Source: Acidimicrobiales bacterium
GTDB lineage: Bacteria; Actinomycetota; Acidimicrobiia; Acidimicrobiales; RAAP-2
Assembly (NCBI GenBank): GCA_017883045.1
Contig: JADGOJ010000001.1
Span: 38,468 to 102,467 of the forward strand
DNA: 64,000 bases
Direction of reading: 5' to 3'
Shown: positions 1 to 10,876 of the stretch, in pieces
Layout: every line of letters begins with the position of its first letter
How positions within the stretch are numbered: position 1 is the stretch's first letter
The notes under the pieces: model-generated
The model's database searches: none
What the model was told of the DNA's origin: nothing
The model's input: only the letters and a program-made list of their open reading frames with translations
Made by a program: the position numbers and the translations under genes

Positions 1-3
1 CGG

Positions 4-834
4 GTGCGGCGCATCCTGGGCGAACGACGGATAGGACACGCGGGCACGCTCGATCCCATGGCGACGGGCCTCCTGGTGATGGCGGTCGGTCCCTCGACGC
101 GACTGCTTCGCTTCGCCCAGTCCGAACTGAAGCGCTATAGCGGCGCGGTGCGACTCGGCGTCGCGACCGATTCGCTCGACGCCGACGGGGCGGTGACCGA
201 CGAGAGGCCGGTACCCACCCTGACCACCGACCAGATGATGGCGGCCGCGTCGACGCTGCTCGGCACGCAGGGGCAGACCCCACCGATGGTGTCGGCCAAG
301 AAGGTCGGCGGCAAGCGCCTCCACCAGTTGGCGCGCGAGGGCGTCGAGGTGGATCGAGAACCGCGCGAGATCACCGTGAGTGAGTTCACCCTGGCCCCGA
401 CGGACGACCCCGCGACGTGGAGATTCGAGGTCGAATGCTCGGTCGGCACGTACGTGCGGGTCCTGCTGAGCGACCTCGCCCAGAAGGTCGGCACGGTTGG
501 CCACCTCGTCGAACTGCGCCGACTCTCGAGTGGATCGCACCACGTTGACGACGCGTTGACGCTGCGCCAACTCGACGAGATGGTCGCGCGCGGTGAGTCG
601 CCGTTGCGGCCGCCCTCGAGCTTCGTCGCGCACCTCGAGGCCGTCGAACTCGACGCCGACCAAGAGTTGAAGATGCGCCGGGGCCAACAACTTGACCTGA
701 GTGCGACGTTCGACGGCGACGAGATCGCGGCGACCGGCGAGTCGGGCGAGCTCGTGGGGATCCTGCGACGCCGCGAGGAGAAGTGGCAGCCCGAGTTGGT
801 TCTGCCGCCGTCGACCGATCCGTCGCACGGGTAG
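4..834 (+). CDS. truB: tRNA pseudouridine(55) synthase TruB, 5'-truncated at window edge
   Basis: GHAGTLDPMATGLL catalytic motif; C-terminal PUA-like tail; precedes ribF-rpsO-pnp. Confidence 0.93.
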   Translation: MRRILGERRIGHAGTLDPMATGLLVMAVGPSTRLLRFAQSELKRYSGAVRLGVATDSLDADGAVTDERPVPTLTTDQMMAAASTLLGTQGQTPPMVSAKKVGGKRLHQLAREGVEVDREPREITVSEFTLAPTDDPATWRFEVECSVGTYVRVLLSDLAQKVGTVGHLVELRRLSSGSHHVDDALTLRQLDEMVARGESPLRPPSSFVAHLEAVELDADQELKMRRGQQLDLSATFDGDEIAATGESGELVGILRRREEKWQPELVLPPSTDPSHG

Positions 835-843
835 GTTGCTGGG

Positions 844-1800
844 ATGATTGTCCTGCGTGACGGCGACGTGACGGCCCCATCATCGATGCCCTCGGTCGTG
901 GCGATCGGAGTGTTCGACGGGCTCCACCTGGGACACCAGAAGGTCATCGCCAAGGTGCGCGAGCTCGCCCACGACCTCGGCGCCGTCGCGACGGTGGTGA
1001 CCTTCGATCCCCACCCCGCCTGGGTGCTGGCGCCCGAGCGGGCCCCGCTGCTGCTCGGCACGCTCGACCAGCGCCTCGAGGGGTTCGAGGCGCTCGGCAT
1101 CGAGCGGGTGCGCATCGTGCACTTCGACCACGAACTGGCCAGCGAGTCGGCCGTCGGCTTCATCGAGCGAGTGCTGGTGGGCGAGTTGCGCGCCGTGCGG
1201 ATCGTGGTGGGGAGAGACTTCCGATTCGGACGCGACCGCCAAGGCGACGTCGCGCTGCTCGAAGACGAGGGCGCGCGAAGTGGTTTCAAGCTCTTCTCGG
1301 CGCCCATCTACGGGGCGGCCACCCGGTGGAGCTCGACGGTCGTGCGCCAGGCCCTGCGCGACGGAGACCTGGAGCTGGCGAACGCCACGCTCGGCCGGCC
1401 CTTCACCCTGCGCGGCACGGTCATCCACGGCGACGCGCGCGGGGGAGAGCTCGGCTACCCGACCGCGAACCTCGACCTGGGCGAGCACCAGTTGGTCCCC
1501 CAGACCGCCGTCTACGCCGGGGCCGCGCGAGTGGCGGGGTCGTGGTGGCCCGCGGCGATATCGGTCGGCACCCGCCCCCAGTTCCACGAGGACGGCGCGC
1601 TGCTCGTCGAGGTGCACGTGGCGGGTTTCGAGGGCGATCTCTACGCCCAGCAGCTCGACGTGGCCTTCATCGCGCGCCTTCGCGACGAGATGACGTTCGC
1701 TGGCGTGCCCGAGTTGGTGGCCCAGATTGAACTCGATGTTGAGAAAACCGTTGATATCTTCAAGAAATTCTCGCCCGAGTCCTCGGCGCTGCTAGAATAG
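844..1800 (+). CDS. ribF: bifunctional riboflavin kinase/FAD synthetase
   Basis: [14 protein letters not shown] nucleotidyltransferase motif, FDPHP, GYPTANL kinase motif. Confidence 0.95.
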   Translation: MIVLRDGDVTAPSSMPSVVAIGVFDGLHLGHQKVIAKVRELAHDLGAVATVVTFDPHPAWVLAPERAPLLLGTLDQRLEGFEALGIERVRIVHFDHELASESAVGFIERVLVGELRAVRIVVGRDFRFGRDRQGDVALLEDEGARSGFKLFSAPIYGAATRWSSTVVRQALRDGDLELANATLGRPFTLRGTVIHGDARGGELGYPTANLDLGEHQLVPQTAVYAGAARVAGSWWPAAISVGTRPQFHEDGALLVEVHVAGFEGDLYAQQLDVAFIARLRDEMTFAGVPELVAQIELDVEKTVDIFKKFSPESSALLE

Positions 1801-1886
1801 AACTTCGGTCAGCGACGCTGATCGTGTGGGTCGTCACGTTGGCGGCTTGCAACGGGACACCCGACTCAATAAGGCAAAAAAACGTT

Positions 1887-2144
1887 ATGGCTGAGAAGCA
1901 GCAGATCATCAAGGACTACCAGGCTCACGAAACGGACACCGGCTCGCCCGAGGTCCAAATCGCGATCCTGACCGACCGGATCTCTCATCTCACCGAGCAC
2001 CTCAAGGTTCACAAGGGCGATCATCACACGCGCCGTGGACTCATGAAGCTCATTGGCCAGCGTCGCCGTCTGCTCGACTATGTGCAGCGCGGAAATGTCG
2101 AGCGCTATCGCGCTTTGATCGGTCGTCTCGGCATTCGTCGCTAG
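1887..2144 (+). CDS. rpsO: 30S ribosomal protein S15
   Basis: [32 protein letters not shown]...; start set to the internal ATG at 1887 rather than the ORF-track start 1824. Confidence 0.96.
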   Translation: MAEKQQIIKDYQAHETDTGSPEVQIAILTDRISHLTEHLKVHKGDHHTRRGLMKLIGQRRRLLDYVQRGNVERYRALIGRLGIRR

Positions 2145-2279
2145 CCGAGATGCACGTCGACGCCGTCGACGTGTTCAACACATCCGAGGCCTCGGAGGCC
2201 AGTGGAGAACAGTCGCCATTCGCGAAGGTTGCCCACTGGGATCCGGGCGGAGTGTTGCTAACCAAATAGGAGCAAATCC

Positions 2280-4748
2280 ATGACTGACGCAATCCGCGTA
2301 AGTAGCCCGATTACGGGCACCGACAAAACCCTGAGTTTTGAAGCGGGCCACCTGGCCCAACTCGCCGACGGAGCCGTAGTGGCTCGCATTGGCGACACCA
2401 TGTTGTTGGCCACCGTGGCCGCCGCACGAAGCGTGCGCGAGGGAGTCGACTTCTTCCCACTCACCGTCGACATCGAAGAGCGCGCCTACGCCGCTGGCAA
2501 GATCCCCGGCGCCTTCTTCCGTCGCGAGGCCAAGCCCTCGGACCAGGCCGTGCTGACCTGCCGACTCATCGACCGCCCGCTGCGTCCCTCGTTTCCCAAG
2601 GGCTTCCGCAACGAGGTCCAGGTCGTGGGCACCATCTTCAGCGCCGACCAGGAGAACCCGCATGACGTCCTGGCCATCAACGCCGCCTCCGCGGCCCTGA
2701 TGATCTCGGGCATCCCCTTCGACGGCCCCATCGGCGCCGTTCGCATGGCCTTCACCACCGACGGTGAGTGGGCGCCGCACCCGACCTACGCCGAGGGCGA
2801 CGCCGCGACGTTCGAGCTCGTGGTCGCCGGTCGCGCGCTCACCGACTCGGTCGAGACCGACATCGCCATCATGATGGTCGAGGCCGGCGGCACCGAGGGC
2901 TCGTTCGTGAAGTACGCCGACGGAGCACCGAAGGTCAGCGAAGAGGTCCTCTCCGCTGGACTCGAGGCCTCCAAGCTCTGGATCCGCGAGGCCATCAACC
3001 TGCAGCGCGAACTCGTCAAGGAGTTCGTCGCCGCCCGTGGACCGATCAAGACCATGGAGTACAAGCCGGTCTTGGACTACCAGGACGACGTCTTCGCGCG
3101 CGTCGACGCCGTGGGCTCTGGCCCGCTCGCCGAAGCCAACAAGCTGACGACCAAGGCCGCTCGCGCCGGGGCGCTCGACACCGCCACCTCGGCGATCCTC
3201 GAGCAGCTCGTCAGCGAGTTCCCCGAGCGCACGGCTGAGATCAAGGCGGCCGTGAAGTCGGTCACCAAGGAGATCGTCCGTCGTCGCATCGTCGAAGAGG
3301 GCGTGCGCATCGACGGACGCAACGTCACCGACCTGCGCCCGCTGTCGGCCGAGCTCGACCTGTTCCCGATGACCCACGGCTCGGCGCTGTTCCAGCGCGG
3401 CGAGACCCAGGTCGTCAACGTGACGACCCTGGGCATGCCCCGCATGCGCCAGCTGCTCGACACGATCGGACCCGACGAGTTTCGCCGCTACATGCACCAC
3501 TACAACTTCCCTCCCTACTCGGTGGGCGAGACCGGGCGCGTGGGCATGCCCAAGCGCCGCGAGGTCGGACACGGGATGTTGGCCGAGCGCGCGCTGATCC
3601 CCGTACTGCCGAGTGAGCAGGACTTCGCGTACACGTTGCGCGTGGTCTCTGACGTCATGCAGTCCAACGGCTCGACGTCGATGGCGTCGGTCTGCGGCTC
3701 GACGCTGTCGCTGATGGCGGCCGGTGTGCCGATCAAGGCGCCCGTCGCGGGCATCGCGATGGGCCTCGTCTTCGACGAGGGCAAGTACGTCACCTTGACC
3801 GACATCCTCGGTGCCGAGGACGCGTTTGGCGACATGGACTTCAAGGTCGCCGGCACCGCTGACGCGGTCACTGCGCTGCAGCTCGACACGAAGATCGACG
3901 GCCTGCCCGCCGACGTGCTCTCGAAGGCCCTGCACCAGGCCAAGGAGGCCCGTCTCGCGATCTTGAAGGTCATCACCGACACGATCGCCGAGCCCCGCCC
4001 CCAGGTCGCCGACGTGGCGCCCAAGATCGTGTCGCTCGAGATCCCGATCGACAAGATCGGCGAGGTCATCGGTCCGAAGGGCAAGGTCATCAACACCCTG
4101 CAGCAGGAGACCGGCGCGGACATCGCCGTGGACGACGACGGCGTCGTCGGTACGGTCACCATCGGAGCAAAGGACGGACGTGCGGTCGAGGAAGCTCGCC
4201 GTCGCATCGCCCTGATCCTGGACCCCCCGACGCCCGAGGTCGGCGCCACCTACCAAGGTCGTGTCGTGAACCTCGCGAAGTTCGGTGCGTTCGTGAGCAT
4301 CATGCCCGGACGTGACGGACTCCTGCACATCTCGAAGATGTCGCCGCTGAACGCGGGCAAGCGCATCGGACAGGTCGAGGACGTCCTCGAGCTCGGCCAG
4401 GCCATCGAAGTGAAGGTCGACGACATCGACCCGCAGGGCAAGGTCTCGCTGTCACTCGCCGGCGAGTACGCCGACATGGTGACCGACGAAGAGTCGCGTC
4501 CGCCGCGCCAGCCCCGTGAAGGTGGCGACCGTGGCGAGCGCGGTCGCGACCGCGAGCGCGCGCCGCGCGACCGCGAGCGCGCGCCTCGTGAAGGAGCGGG
4601 CGCCGCGCGTCCCGTGGCGAGCTCGTCGTTCGAGGCGGCCTTCGAGGCCGAGTTGGCTGACGAGATCGGTGACCTCGGTCCCGGCGGTCCCGCCTTCTCC
4701 GACGGTGATGGTGGTGGGCGTCGCAGCCCACGACCGCGTCGCCGCTAG
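2280..4748 (+). CDS. pnp: polyribonucleotide nucleotidyltransferase (PNPase) with Arg-rich C-terminal extension
   Basis: Two RNase PH domains, KH (IGEVIGPKGKVIN) and S1 domain; follows rpsO. Confidence 0.97.
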   Translation: MTDAIRVSSPITGTDKTLSFEAGHLAQLADGAVVARIGDTMLLATVAAARSVREGVDFFPLTVDIEERAYAAGKIPGAFFRREAKPSDQAVLTCRLIDRPLRPSFPKGFRNEVQVVGTIFSADQENPHDVLAINAASAALMISGIPFDGPIGAVRMAFTTDGEWAPHPTYAEGDAATFELVVAGRALTDSVETDIAIMMVEAGGTEGSFVKYADGAPKVSEEVLSAGLEASKLWIREAINLQRELVKEFVAARGPIKTMEYKPVLDYQDDVFARVDAVGSGPLAEANKLTTKAARAGALDTATSAILEQLVSEFPERTAEIKAAVKSVTKEIVRRRIVEEGVRIDGRNVTDLRPLSAELDLFPMTHGSALFQRGETQVVNVTTLGMPRMRQLLDTIGPDEFRRYMHHYNFPPYSVGETGRVGMPKRREVGHGMLAERALIPVLPSEQDFAYTLRVVSDVMQSNGSTSMASVCGSTLSLMAAGVPIKAPVAGIAMGLVFDEGKYVTLTDILGAEDAFGDMDFKVAGTADAVTALQLDTKIDGLPADVLSKALHQAKEARLAILKVITDTIAEPRPQVADVAPKIVSLEIPIDKIGEVIGPKGKVINTLQQETGADIAVDDDGVVGTVTIGAKDGRAVEEARRRIALILDPPTPEVGATYQGRVVNLAKFGAFVSIMPGRDGLLHISKMSPLNAGKRIGQVEDVLELGQAIEVKVDDIDPQGKVSLSLAGEYADMVTDEESRPPRQPREGGDRGERGRDRERAPRDRERAPREGAGAARPVASSSFEAAFEAELADEIGDLGPGGPAFSDGDGGGRRSPRPRRR

Positions 4749-4756
4749 TCCCTGGG

Positions 4757-4797
4757 GGCCCGTGCCGCAAAGTCTTCGTGACGTCGCGGCACGGGCC
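4757..4797 (+). terminator. stem-loop terminator downstream of pnp
   Basis: 12-bp perfect inverted repeat GGCCCGTGCCGC/GCGGCACGGGCC followed by tcttgtattt. Confidence 0.75.
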
Positions 4798-4821
4798 TCT
4801 TGTATTTCGTAGCGTAGGGAA

Positions 4822-7521
4822 GTGCGAACGACCTTGAGCCCATCGACCGTCACGTGGTGGCGACCGCTGGCGCGCGCCGACCGCAACGCCGTGCTGCTCA
4901 TGCTGCTCATCCCGCTCGTGCTCTTCGGGGTCCCGGCGCTCTTCGGCCATCCGGCCATCGCGGCGGACAACCTGATCCAGAACTTCCCGTTGCGGGTGCT
5001 GGCGGGCCAGCAGATCCGCTCGGGGCACCTGCCGCTGCTCAACCCCCTCGCGAACTCCACGACGCCGCTGCTGGGAGGCATGAACGCCGGCGCGCTCTTC
5101 CCGGCCACGCTGCTCTTCGTCGTTCTGCCCCCGATCCTGGCGTGGGTGTTCAACCTGGTCGCGGTCTACGTGGCCGCGGCGCTGGGCATGTTCGCCCTGC
5201 TGCGCTGGCACCAACTGCGATCCCTCTCGGCGACCGTCGCGGCCCTGGTCTTCGCCTACAGCGGCGCGATGATCGGCCAGATGGTGCACCTCGGGGTCAT
5301 CCAGGGCTTCGCGCTGCTGCCGTGGGCGACGCTGGCGATGCTCTCGATGGCACGAGCCCTGCGAAATCTCTCCTTCGAGGCGACCGGGCGCCAACGTGCG
5401 CGAACGATGATGCCTGGCGTCATGGCGCTCGCGGCGGTGTGGGGACTCGTCTGTCTGTCCGGTGAGCCGCGCGCCATCGCCGAGATCGAGCTGCTGACGC
5501 TCGTCATCGCGCCGGTCGTGGCACTCGTGCGCAGCTCGTACCAGCCCGCGCGCTGGCGAGAGCGGTTCCTCTACCTCGCCGGCGTGGTGACCGGCGCGGC
5601 GTGGGGGGTCGTGGTCGGCCTCGTGCAGCTCCTGCCGGGCTGGAACTTCATCGCCCAGTCACAGCGCGCCTCCATCTCCTACTCGTTCTTCGGGGCCGGC
5701 TCGTTGGTGGTGCGCTGGACGTCGATGCTGTTCCTCCAGACGATCGTCGGCGGCAACGCCGTGCTCGGCCAACCGCACTTCTTCACCGGCTACAACCTCC
5801 CCGAGGTGACCGGCTACGTCGGCATCCTCGCGCTCGTCGCGGTGGCCGCCTTCCTCTCGCGGCTCACCTGGCGGGGATGGAGTGGCGAGAATCGCGACTT
5901 CGTGGTCTACGCGACGCTCATCGTGGTGGGGCTGCTCACGACGTGGGGGAGCTTCACTCCGCTCGGTCACGTGTTCCAGCACATCCCGCTGTTCGGCAGC
6001 ACGAGGCTCCAGAGCCGCAACATCGTGCTCGTCGATTTCGGGGCGACGGCGCTGCTCGGATGGTGGCTCGATCGCCTCCAAGAGCGCGATCTCGCCGGAG
6101 CGGGCCTGCTGGGACGCCGACGCGCACTCACGGTCGTTCCCGCAGCGGTGACGATCGCGCTGAGCGCCGCGATGATGGTGTGGGGCGCGTCCATCGTGAG
6201 GTGGCTTGGAGCGACGGCCAGTGCTTCGCAGATGGCCCGCCACGAGACCCTGACCTTGGCCCTGCAGATCGCCATCGCCGGTTCGATCGCTCTGCTGGTG
6301 CTCGGGGCCGCTCGAACGCGCCACCTGGTGCGGTGGCTCTGCGCCGTCGCGGCGTTCGACGTCGTGGTGTTCATGCTCTTCTGCTCGACGGGCTTCTCCC
6401 CGGGTCGCGTCGACGTGATGCCCTCAAGGGAGAAGGCGCTGAGTGAACTGGGCAACGCCGGACGATTCGCCCTCGTCGATCCCTCGGGCGGTCACGCCGA
6501 AGCCTTCGAGGCCCTGGGACTTCCGAACATGAACGTCTTCACGCAGCTCCCCAGCGTCCAAGGCTACGGCTCGCTCATCAACTCCTTCTACGGCGACGTC
6601 ACGTACGTCCACCCGCTCTTCAGCATCGCTGCCTGTCATCTCGCGCAAGGGACCTTCAAGCAACTGCGCCTCGCCACCGTCGTCGCCGCCGCCGACGTGC
6701 TGGCGACCCCGGTCACCTCCTCGACGCCGCACCCGACGTGGTGCTTCCCTCCCGAGAGCACCACCACGGCGAGTCGTTACTTCGGTCAGCTGCTCGCGGT
6801 GAAGACCCTGGCGCTCGAGGGGGTGGGCGGAGCAGCGGTGTCGTCCGGTCCGGTCCAAGCCCAGTTGCTCGACGCGAGGGGCGAACCCACGGGACCGGTC
6901 ATCGTCCAGATGGGCCAGCCGTCGATGAGCTTCGACTTCAGCCCCCTCCACGAGATCGCCGCCGGCGTGCGATTCAGCGCCGGCTCGGGAGAAGTGATCT
7001 ACTCCACGACCGTCGCGCCGATGGATTCGGGGCCCTCGTACCGACTGGACAACGGCTTCCAGGAGGCGCTCACCACGTCGTGGTGGAAAGCCGGCCGGAC
7101 GCGCGGCACGTTGACGACGTTCCGGGCCGTGCACGTGCGGCCTCCGGCGTGGCTCGGCGCGAACGCGGGGACTTCGAAGGTGGTGTCCATAAGGAATGCG
7201 AGTTGGGGTGACTCGTGGGTCACGGTGGACGCCACGCACGACACGGTGCTGAAGCGATCGGCCGAGTGGCTGCCGGGATGGCGCGCGACGGCTCTCGACG
7301 AGACGACGGGCGCGAGTCGTCGACTCGTGGTCGAACGGTCCGGGCTCATCCAGCAGGTGATCGTGCCCGCGGGCCGGTGGCGCGTGCACTTCCACTATCA
7401 CGCGCCGTACATCGAATTGGGTCTCGTGAGCTCGGGTGCCGGTCTGCTCGCACTGCTGGGGACGTACGGATACCTTCGAGGATGGTTCCGTCGAAACCGA
7501 GACGGTAAGGTTCGTCCATGA
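4822..7521 (+). CDS. YfhO-like multi-pass membrane protein
   Basis: 899 aa; many TM segments, N-terminal ADNLIQNFPLR..., C-terminal extracellular beta-rich region typical of YfhO family. Confidence 0.7.
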   Translation: MRTTLSPSTVTWWRPLARADRNAVLLMLLIPLVLFGVPALFGHPAIAADNLIQNFPLRVLAGQQIRSGHLPLLNPLANSTTPLLGGMNAGALFPATLLFVVLPPILAWVFNLVAVYVAAALGMFALLRWHQLRSLSATVAALVFAYSGAMIGQMVHLGVIQGFALLPWATLAMLSMARALRNLSFEATGRQRARTMMPGVMALAAVWGLVCLSGEPRAIAEIELLTLVIAPVVALVRSSYQPARWRERFLYLAGVVTGAAWGVVVGLVQLLPGWNFIAQSQRASISYSFFGAGSLVVRWTSMLFLQTIVGGNAVLGQPHFFTGYNLPEVTGYVGILALVAVAAFLSRLTWRGWSGENRDFVVYATLIVVGLLTTWGSFTPLGHVFQHIPLFGSTRLQSRNIVLVDFGATALLGWWLDRLQERDLAGAGLLGRRRALTVVPAAVTIALSAAMMVWGASIVRWLGATASASQMARHETLTLALQIAIAGSIALLVLGAARTRHLVRWLCAVAAFDVVVFMLFCSTGFSPGRVDVMPSREKALSELGNAGRFALVDPSGGHAEAFEALGLPNMNVFTQLPSVQGYGSLINSFYGDVTYVHPLFSIAACHLAQGTFKQLRLATVVAAADVLATPVTSSTPHPTWCFPPESTTTASRYFGQLLAVKTLALEGVGGAAVSSGPVQAQLLDARGEPTGPVIVQMGQPSMSFDFSPLHEIAAGVRFSAGSGEVIYSTTVAPMDSGPSYRLDNGFQEALTTSWWKAGRTRGTLTTFRAVHVRPPAWLGANAGTSKVVSIRNASWGDSWVTVDATHDTVLKRSAEWLPGWRATALDETTGASRRLVVERSGLIQQVIVPAGRWRVHFHYHAPYIELGLVSSGAGLLALLGTYGYLRGWFRRNRDGKVRP

Positions 7522-8288
7522 AGCGCATCGGAATCGTCGGCGGAGCGGGTCGGATGGGCCAAGCGCTGGCCGAGGGCCTCGGCGCGATCGAGGACTTCCG
7601 CGTCGCGGCGCTGGTCGACGTGCACGAGCCCCACGAGCGCTTCGGCGCCAAGTACCTCGCGTCGCTCGCCGAGCTCGACGCCGACCTCGTCGACGTGATC
7701 GTCGACTTCTCCACGCCCGAGGGCGTGGTCGGCTCGGCGCACTGGTGCTCGGCGAACGGCGTTGGGCTGGTGGTCGGCACGACCGGACTCTCGCGCGAGC
7801 AGCGAGCTGAGGTGGAGACGGCCGGGACCAAGGTGGGCGTGGCGATGGCCTCGAACTTCGCCATCGGCGCGGTGCTCTCCGAGCGCTTCGCGGCGCAGGC
7901 CGCCCCCTACTTCGATCGCGTCGAGATCATCGAACTGCACCACGACCGCAAGGCCGACGCGCCGTCGGGCACGTCGATCACGACGGCCGACGCCATCGCC
8001 AGGGCTCGCCGGGCCGCGGGCGTGGCTCCGATGGACGATCCGACGGTGCGCCACACCATGGCCGGCGCGCGCGGCGCCGACGCCGTCGACGGTATCAAGA
8101 TCCACTCGGTGCGCCTGCCGGGCCTCGTGGCCCACCAGGAGATCCACTTCGGCGGGCCGGGCGAGGGCCTCACGATCCGTCATGACTCGTTCGGACGCGA
8201 GAGCTTCGTCCACGGCGTGGCGCTCGCGGTGCGCGCCGTCGACGACACGCCTCGCTTCCTCGACGGAATCTCGTCACTCGTGGTGTGA
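7518..8288 (+). CDS. dapB: 4-hydroxy-tetrahydrodipicolinate reductase
   Basis: GxxGxMG NAD motif, VDFSTPEGV, ELHHDRKADAPSGT. Confidence 0.95.
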   Translation: MKRIGIVGGAGRMGQALAEGLGAIEDFRVAALVDVHEPHERFGAKYLASLAELDADLVDVIVDFSTPEGVVGSAHWCSANGVGLVVGTTGLSREQRAEVETAGTKVGVAMASNFAIGAVLSERFAAQAAPYFDRVEIIELHHDRKADAPSGTSITTADAIARARRAAGVAPMDDPTVRHTMAGARGADAVDGIKIHSVRLPGLVAHQEIHFGGPGEGLTIRHDSFGRESFVHGVALAVRAVDDTPRFLDGISSLVV

Positions 8289-8325
8289 TTCGAGGGGTTC
8301 CGGCGACGGCTGGTAACTTCGTTCT

Positions 8326-9222
8326 ATGACCACACCCCTCTTCGGACGCGTCCTCACGGCCATGGTGACGCCCTTCGCGCCCGACGGAACGGTCGACTTC
8401 GACGTGGCCATTCAGATAGCCGAGCACCTGGTCGCCGGGGGCAGCGACGGACTGGTGTTGGCCGGCTCGACGGGCGAGGGCTCTTCACTGACCGACACCG
8501 AGAAGCTCGAGCTGTTCGCGTGTATCGCCGGTGCGGTGCAGGTGCCGGTGCTCGCCGGATCGACCTCGGCGGACACCGCGCGTTCGGTCGCCTTGACCAG
8601 TCAGGTCGCCGCCACCGGGGCGACCGGCGTGCTCGCCACGACCCCCGCCTACTCGCGTCCGAGCCAGGCGGGCATCGCCGCGCACCTCGCCGCCGTGGCG
8701 GAGTGCACCGAGTTGCCGGTGATGCTCTACGACATACCGTCGCGCACCGGACGCAAGATCGCCGCGTCCACGGCCATCGACCTCGTGCGCGCCCACTCGA
8801 ACATCATTGCGTTGAAGGACGCGTCGGGCGACCTCGCGTCGGCCGCGCACCTGAAGGCCGTGCTCGGTGACGCCCTCGACCTCTACAGCGGTGACGACGC
8901 GTTGCTGCTGCCCTTCATGGCGATCGGGGCCGTGGGCATCGTTTCGGTCGCGTCGCACTGGGCCGGGCGCGAGTTCGCGACCATCGTCGACTGCGTCGAA
9001 CGCGGCGACTGGGCCACGGCGCGCTGCGTGAACGAGCGCCTCGCCACCAGCTGCGCGTTCGAGAGCTCCGAGGCCTATCCCAACCCGATGCCCAGCAAGG
9101 CCGCGCTGCGGGCCCTCGGCATCAACGCCGGCCAGTGCCGATTGCCCCACCCACCGAGCGATGCGACACTCGATGCCAACGCGGACCAGGTAGTGGCCAC
9201 GCTTCGAGCCGCCCGTGGCTAA
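8326..9222 (+). CDS. dapA: 4-hydroxy-tetrahydrodipicolinate synthase
   Basis: AGSTGEGSSLTDTEK, YDIPSRTGRKI, ALKDASGD motifs. Confidence 0.95.
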   Translation: MTTPLFGRVLTAMVTPFAPDGTVDFDVAIQIAEHLVAGGSDGLVLAGSTGEGSSLTDTEKLELFACIAGAVQVPVLAGSTSADTARSVALTSQVAATGATGVLATTPAYSRPSQAGIAAHLAAVAECTELPVMLYDIPSRTGRKIAASTAIDLVRAHSNIIALKDASGDLASAAHLKAVLGDALDLYSGDDALLLPFMAIGAVGIVSVASHWAGREFATIVDCVERGDWATARCVNERLATSCAFESSEAYPNPMPSKAALRALGINAGQCRLPHPPSDATLDANADQVVATLRAARG

Positions 9223-10876
9223 GGGCCCCGTTCGGATCACGTTCCTCGGCGGACTGGGAGAGATCGGGCGCAACTGCGCCGCCATCGAACAGGACGGGCG
9301 CATCGTCATCATCGACGCCGGCCTGATGTTCCCCGAGCCGACCATGTACGGCGTGGACCTGATCCTGCCCGACTTCCGCTGGCTCATCGAACGGCGAGAC
9401 CGCATCGACGCCATCGTGCTGACCCACGGCCACGAGGACCACACCGGGGCGCTGCGCTACCTCGTGAAGGACGTCAACGTGCCGATCTACGGATCCGCGC
9501 TGACCCTCGGCTTCGCGCGCCACCGCCTGACCGAAGCGAAGGTCGCCAAGGATCTCACGTTCATCGAGGTCGCCGACGGCGAGCGGCGCCGGATTGGCCC
9601 CTTCGAGGTCGAGTTCATCCCGGTGACCCACTCGGTGCCGAGCGCCCACGCCCTCGCGTTCTGGACCAACGTCGGCATCGTCGTGCACTCGGGCGACTTC
9701 AAGCTCGACCTCACGCCGATCGACGGGCGACGCACGGACATCTCGCGACTCGCGGCGTTGGGCGACGAGGGCGTCGCCCTGCTGCTCTGCGACTCCACCA
9801 ACGCCGAGGAGCCGGGCTTCACCGCCTCGGAGCGCTCGGTCGGCGGAGCGCTGCGGCGCCTCTTCCTCGAGCGGCCCGAGCGGCGCATGGTGGTCGCCTG
9901 CTTCGCCAGCCACATCCACCGCGTCCAGCAGATCATCAACGTCGCCAAGGAGCAGAATCGCAAGATCGTGCTGATGGGCCGCTCCATGGAGGCCAACGTC
10001 AAGCTCGCGCGCAAGCTGCACCTGCTGCACGTCGACGCCGCAGACCTCATCGACATCGAGAACATCGACCGCTACCCCCCAGGCGAGGTGTGCGTGATCT
10101 GCACCGGCAGCCAGGGCGAGCCGCTGGCCGCCTTGTCGAAGTTGTCGCGTGGCGACGCGCGCTTCTTGAAGGTCGGTCCCGACGACACGGTGATCCTCAG
10201 CTCGCACCCGATCCCGGGCAACGAGTGGACCGTCGGGCGCGTCATCGACGACCTGCACCGTGCCGCGGCCGAGGTCATCCACTCGGGTCACGAGCCGGTG
10301 CACGCTTCGGGTCACGCCCGCCAAGGCGAGCTGCGCACGTTCCACCAGCTGATCCGACCGCGCAACTTCGTGCCGGTCCACGGCGAGTACCGCCATATGG
10401 TTCACCACGCCGAATTGGCCACTTCGATGGGACTGAGCCCCAAGCACGTGCTGATCTGCGAGGACGGCGACCAGGTCGAGGTGACCCAGGCCGGCATCCG
10501 CCGCTCGGGCCAGGTGCCCGCCGGCTTCCACTACATCGACGGCAGTGCCGGCGACCTCGACGAGCGACCACTCGAGGAGAGGCGGATGCTCGCCGAGTAC
10601 GGCGTGCTGCAGATCTCGGCCGGCGTCGACAAGGATCGCGGCACCATCATCCAGCCGGTTCGCGTCACCGCGCGAGGCTGGTTCGAAGGCGAGCACGACC
10701 GCGGTCTGCTCGACTCGGTCACCAACGAGGTGCGCGGCGCACTCGAGGCCGCCCTTCGTGACGGCAATCGCGACGCCGAGTCGCTCAACAAGGTGGTCCA
10801 GCGCGCCGCCGGTCGACTGTTGGGCCAGAAGTACCGCCGCCAGCCCGTGCTGCTGCCGGCGATCGTCGTGCTCTAG
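9215..10876 (+). CDS. rnj: ribonuclease J
   Basis: LTHGHEDHTGAL metallo-beta-lactamase motif, beta-CASP domain. Confidence 0.93.
   Translation: MAKGPVRITFLGGLGEIGRNCAAIEQDGRIVIIDAGLMFPEPTMYGVDLILPDFRWLIERRDRIDAIVLTHGHEDHTGALRYLVKDVNVPIYGSALTLGFARHRLTEAKVAKDLTFIEVADGERRRIGPFEVEFIPVTHSVPSAHALAFWTNVGIVVHSGDFKLDLTPIDGRRTDISRLAALGDEGVALLLCDSTNAEEPGFTASERSVGGALRRLFLERPERRMVVACFASHIHRVQQIINVAKEQNRKIVLMGRSMEANVKLARKLHLLHVDAADLIDIENIDRYPPGEVCVICTGSQGEPLAALSKLSRGDARFLKVGPDDTVILSSHPIPGNEWTVGRVIDDLHRAAAEVIHSGHEPVHASGHARQGELRTFHQLIRPRNFVPVHGEYRHMVHHAELATSMGLSPKHVLICEDGDQVEVTQAGIRRSGQVPAGFHYIDGSAGDLDERPLEERRMLAEYGVLQISAGVDKDRGTIIQPVRVTARGWFEGEHDRGLLDSVTNEVRGALEAALRDGNRDAESLNKVVQRAAGRLLGQKYRRQPVLLPAIVVL

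Noticed and set aside
1801-1886. S15 autoregulatory leader RNA before rpsO
   Set aside because: Plausible location, but I could not fold a convincing conserved structure by eye; needs an Rfam/Infernal scan.
2175-4328. 717-aa minus-strand ORF antisense to pnp, and similar long antisense ORFs (9122-11392, 11656-13965, 17649-19289, 20710-22458, 39791-41725, 56649-58355)
   Set aside because: Typical spurious high-GC antisense ORFs: composition rich in R, H, D, G and no domain motifs, while the opposite strand encodes clear conserved proteins.
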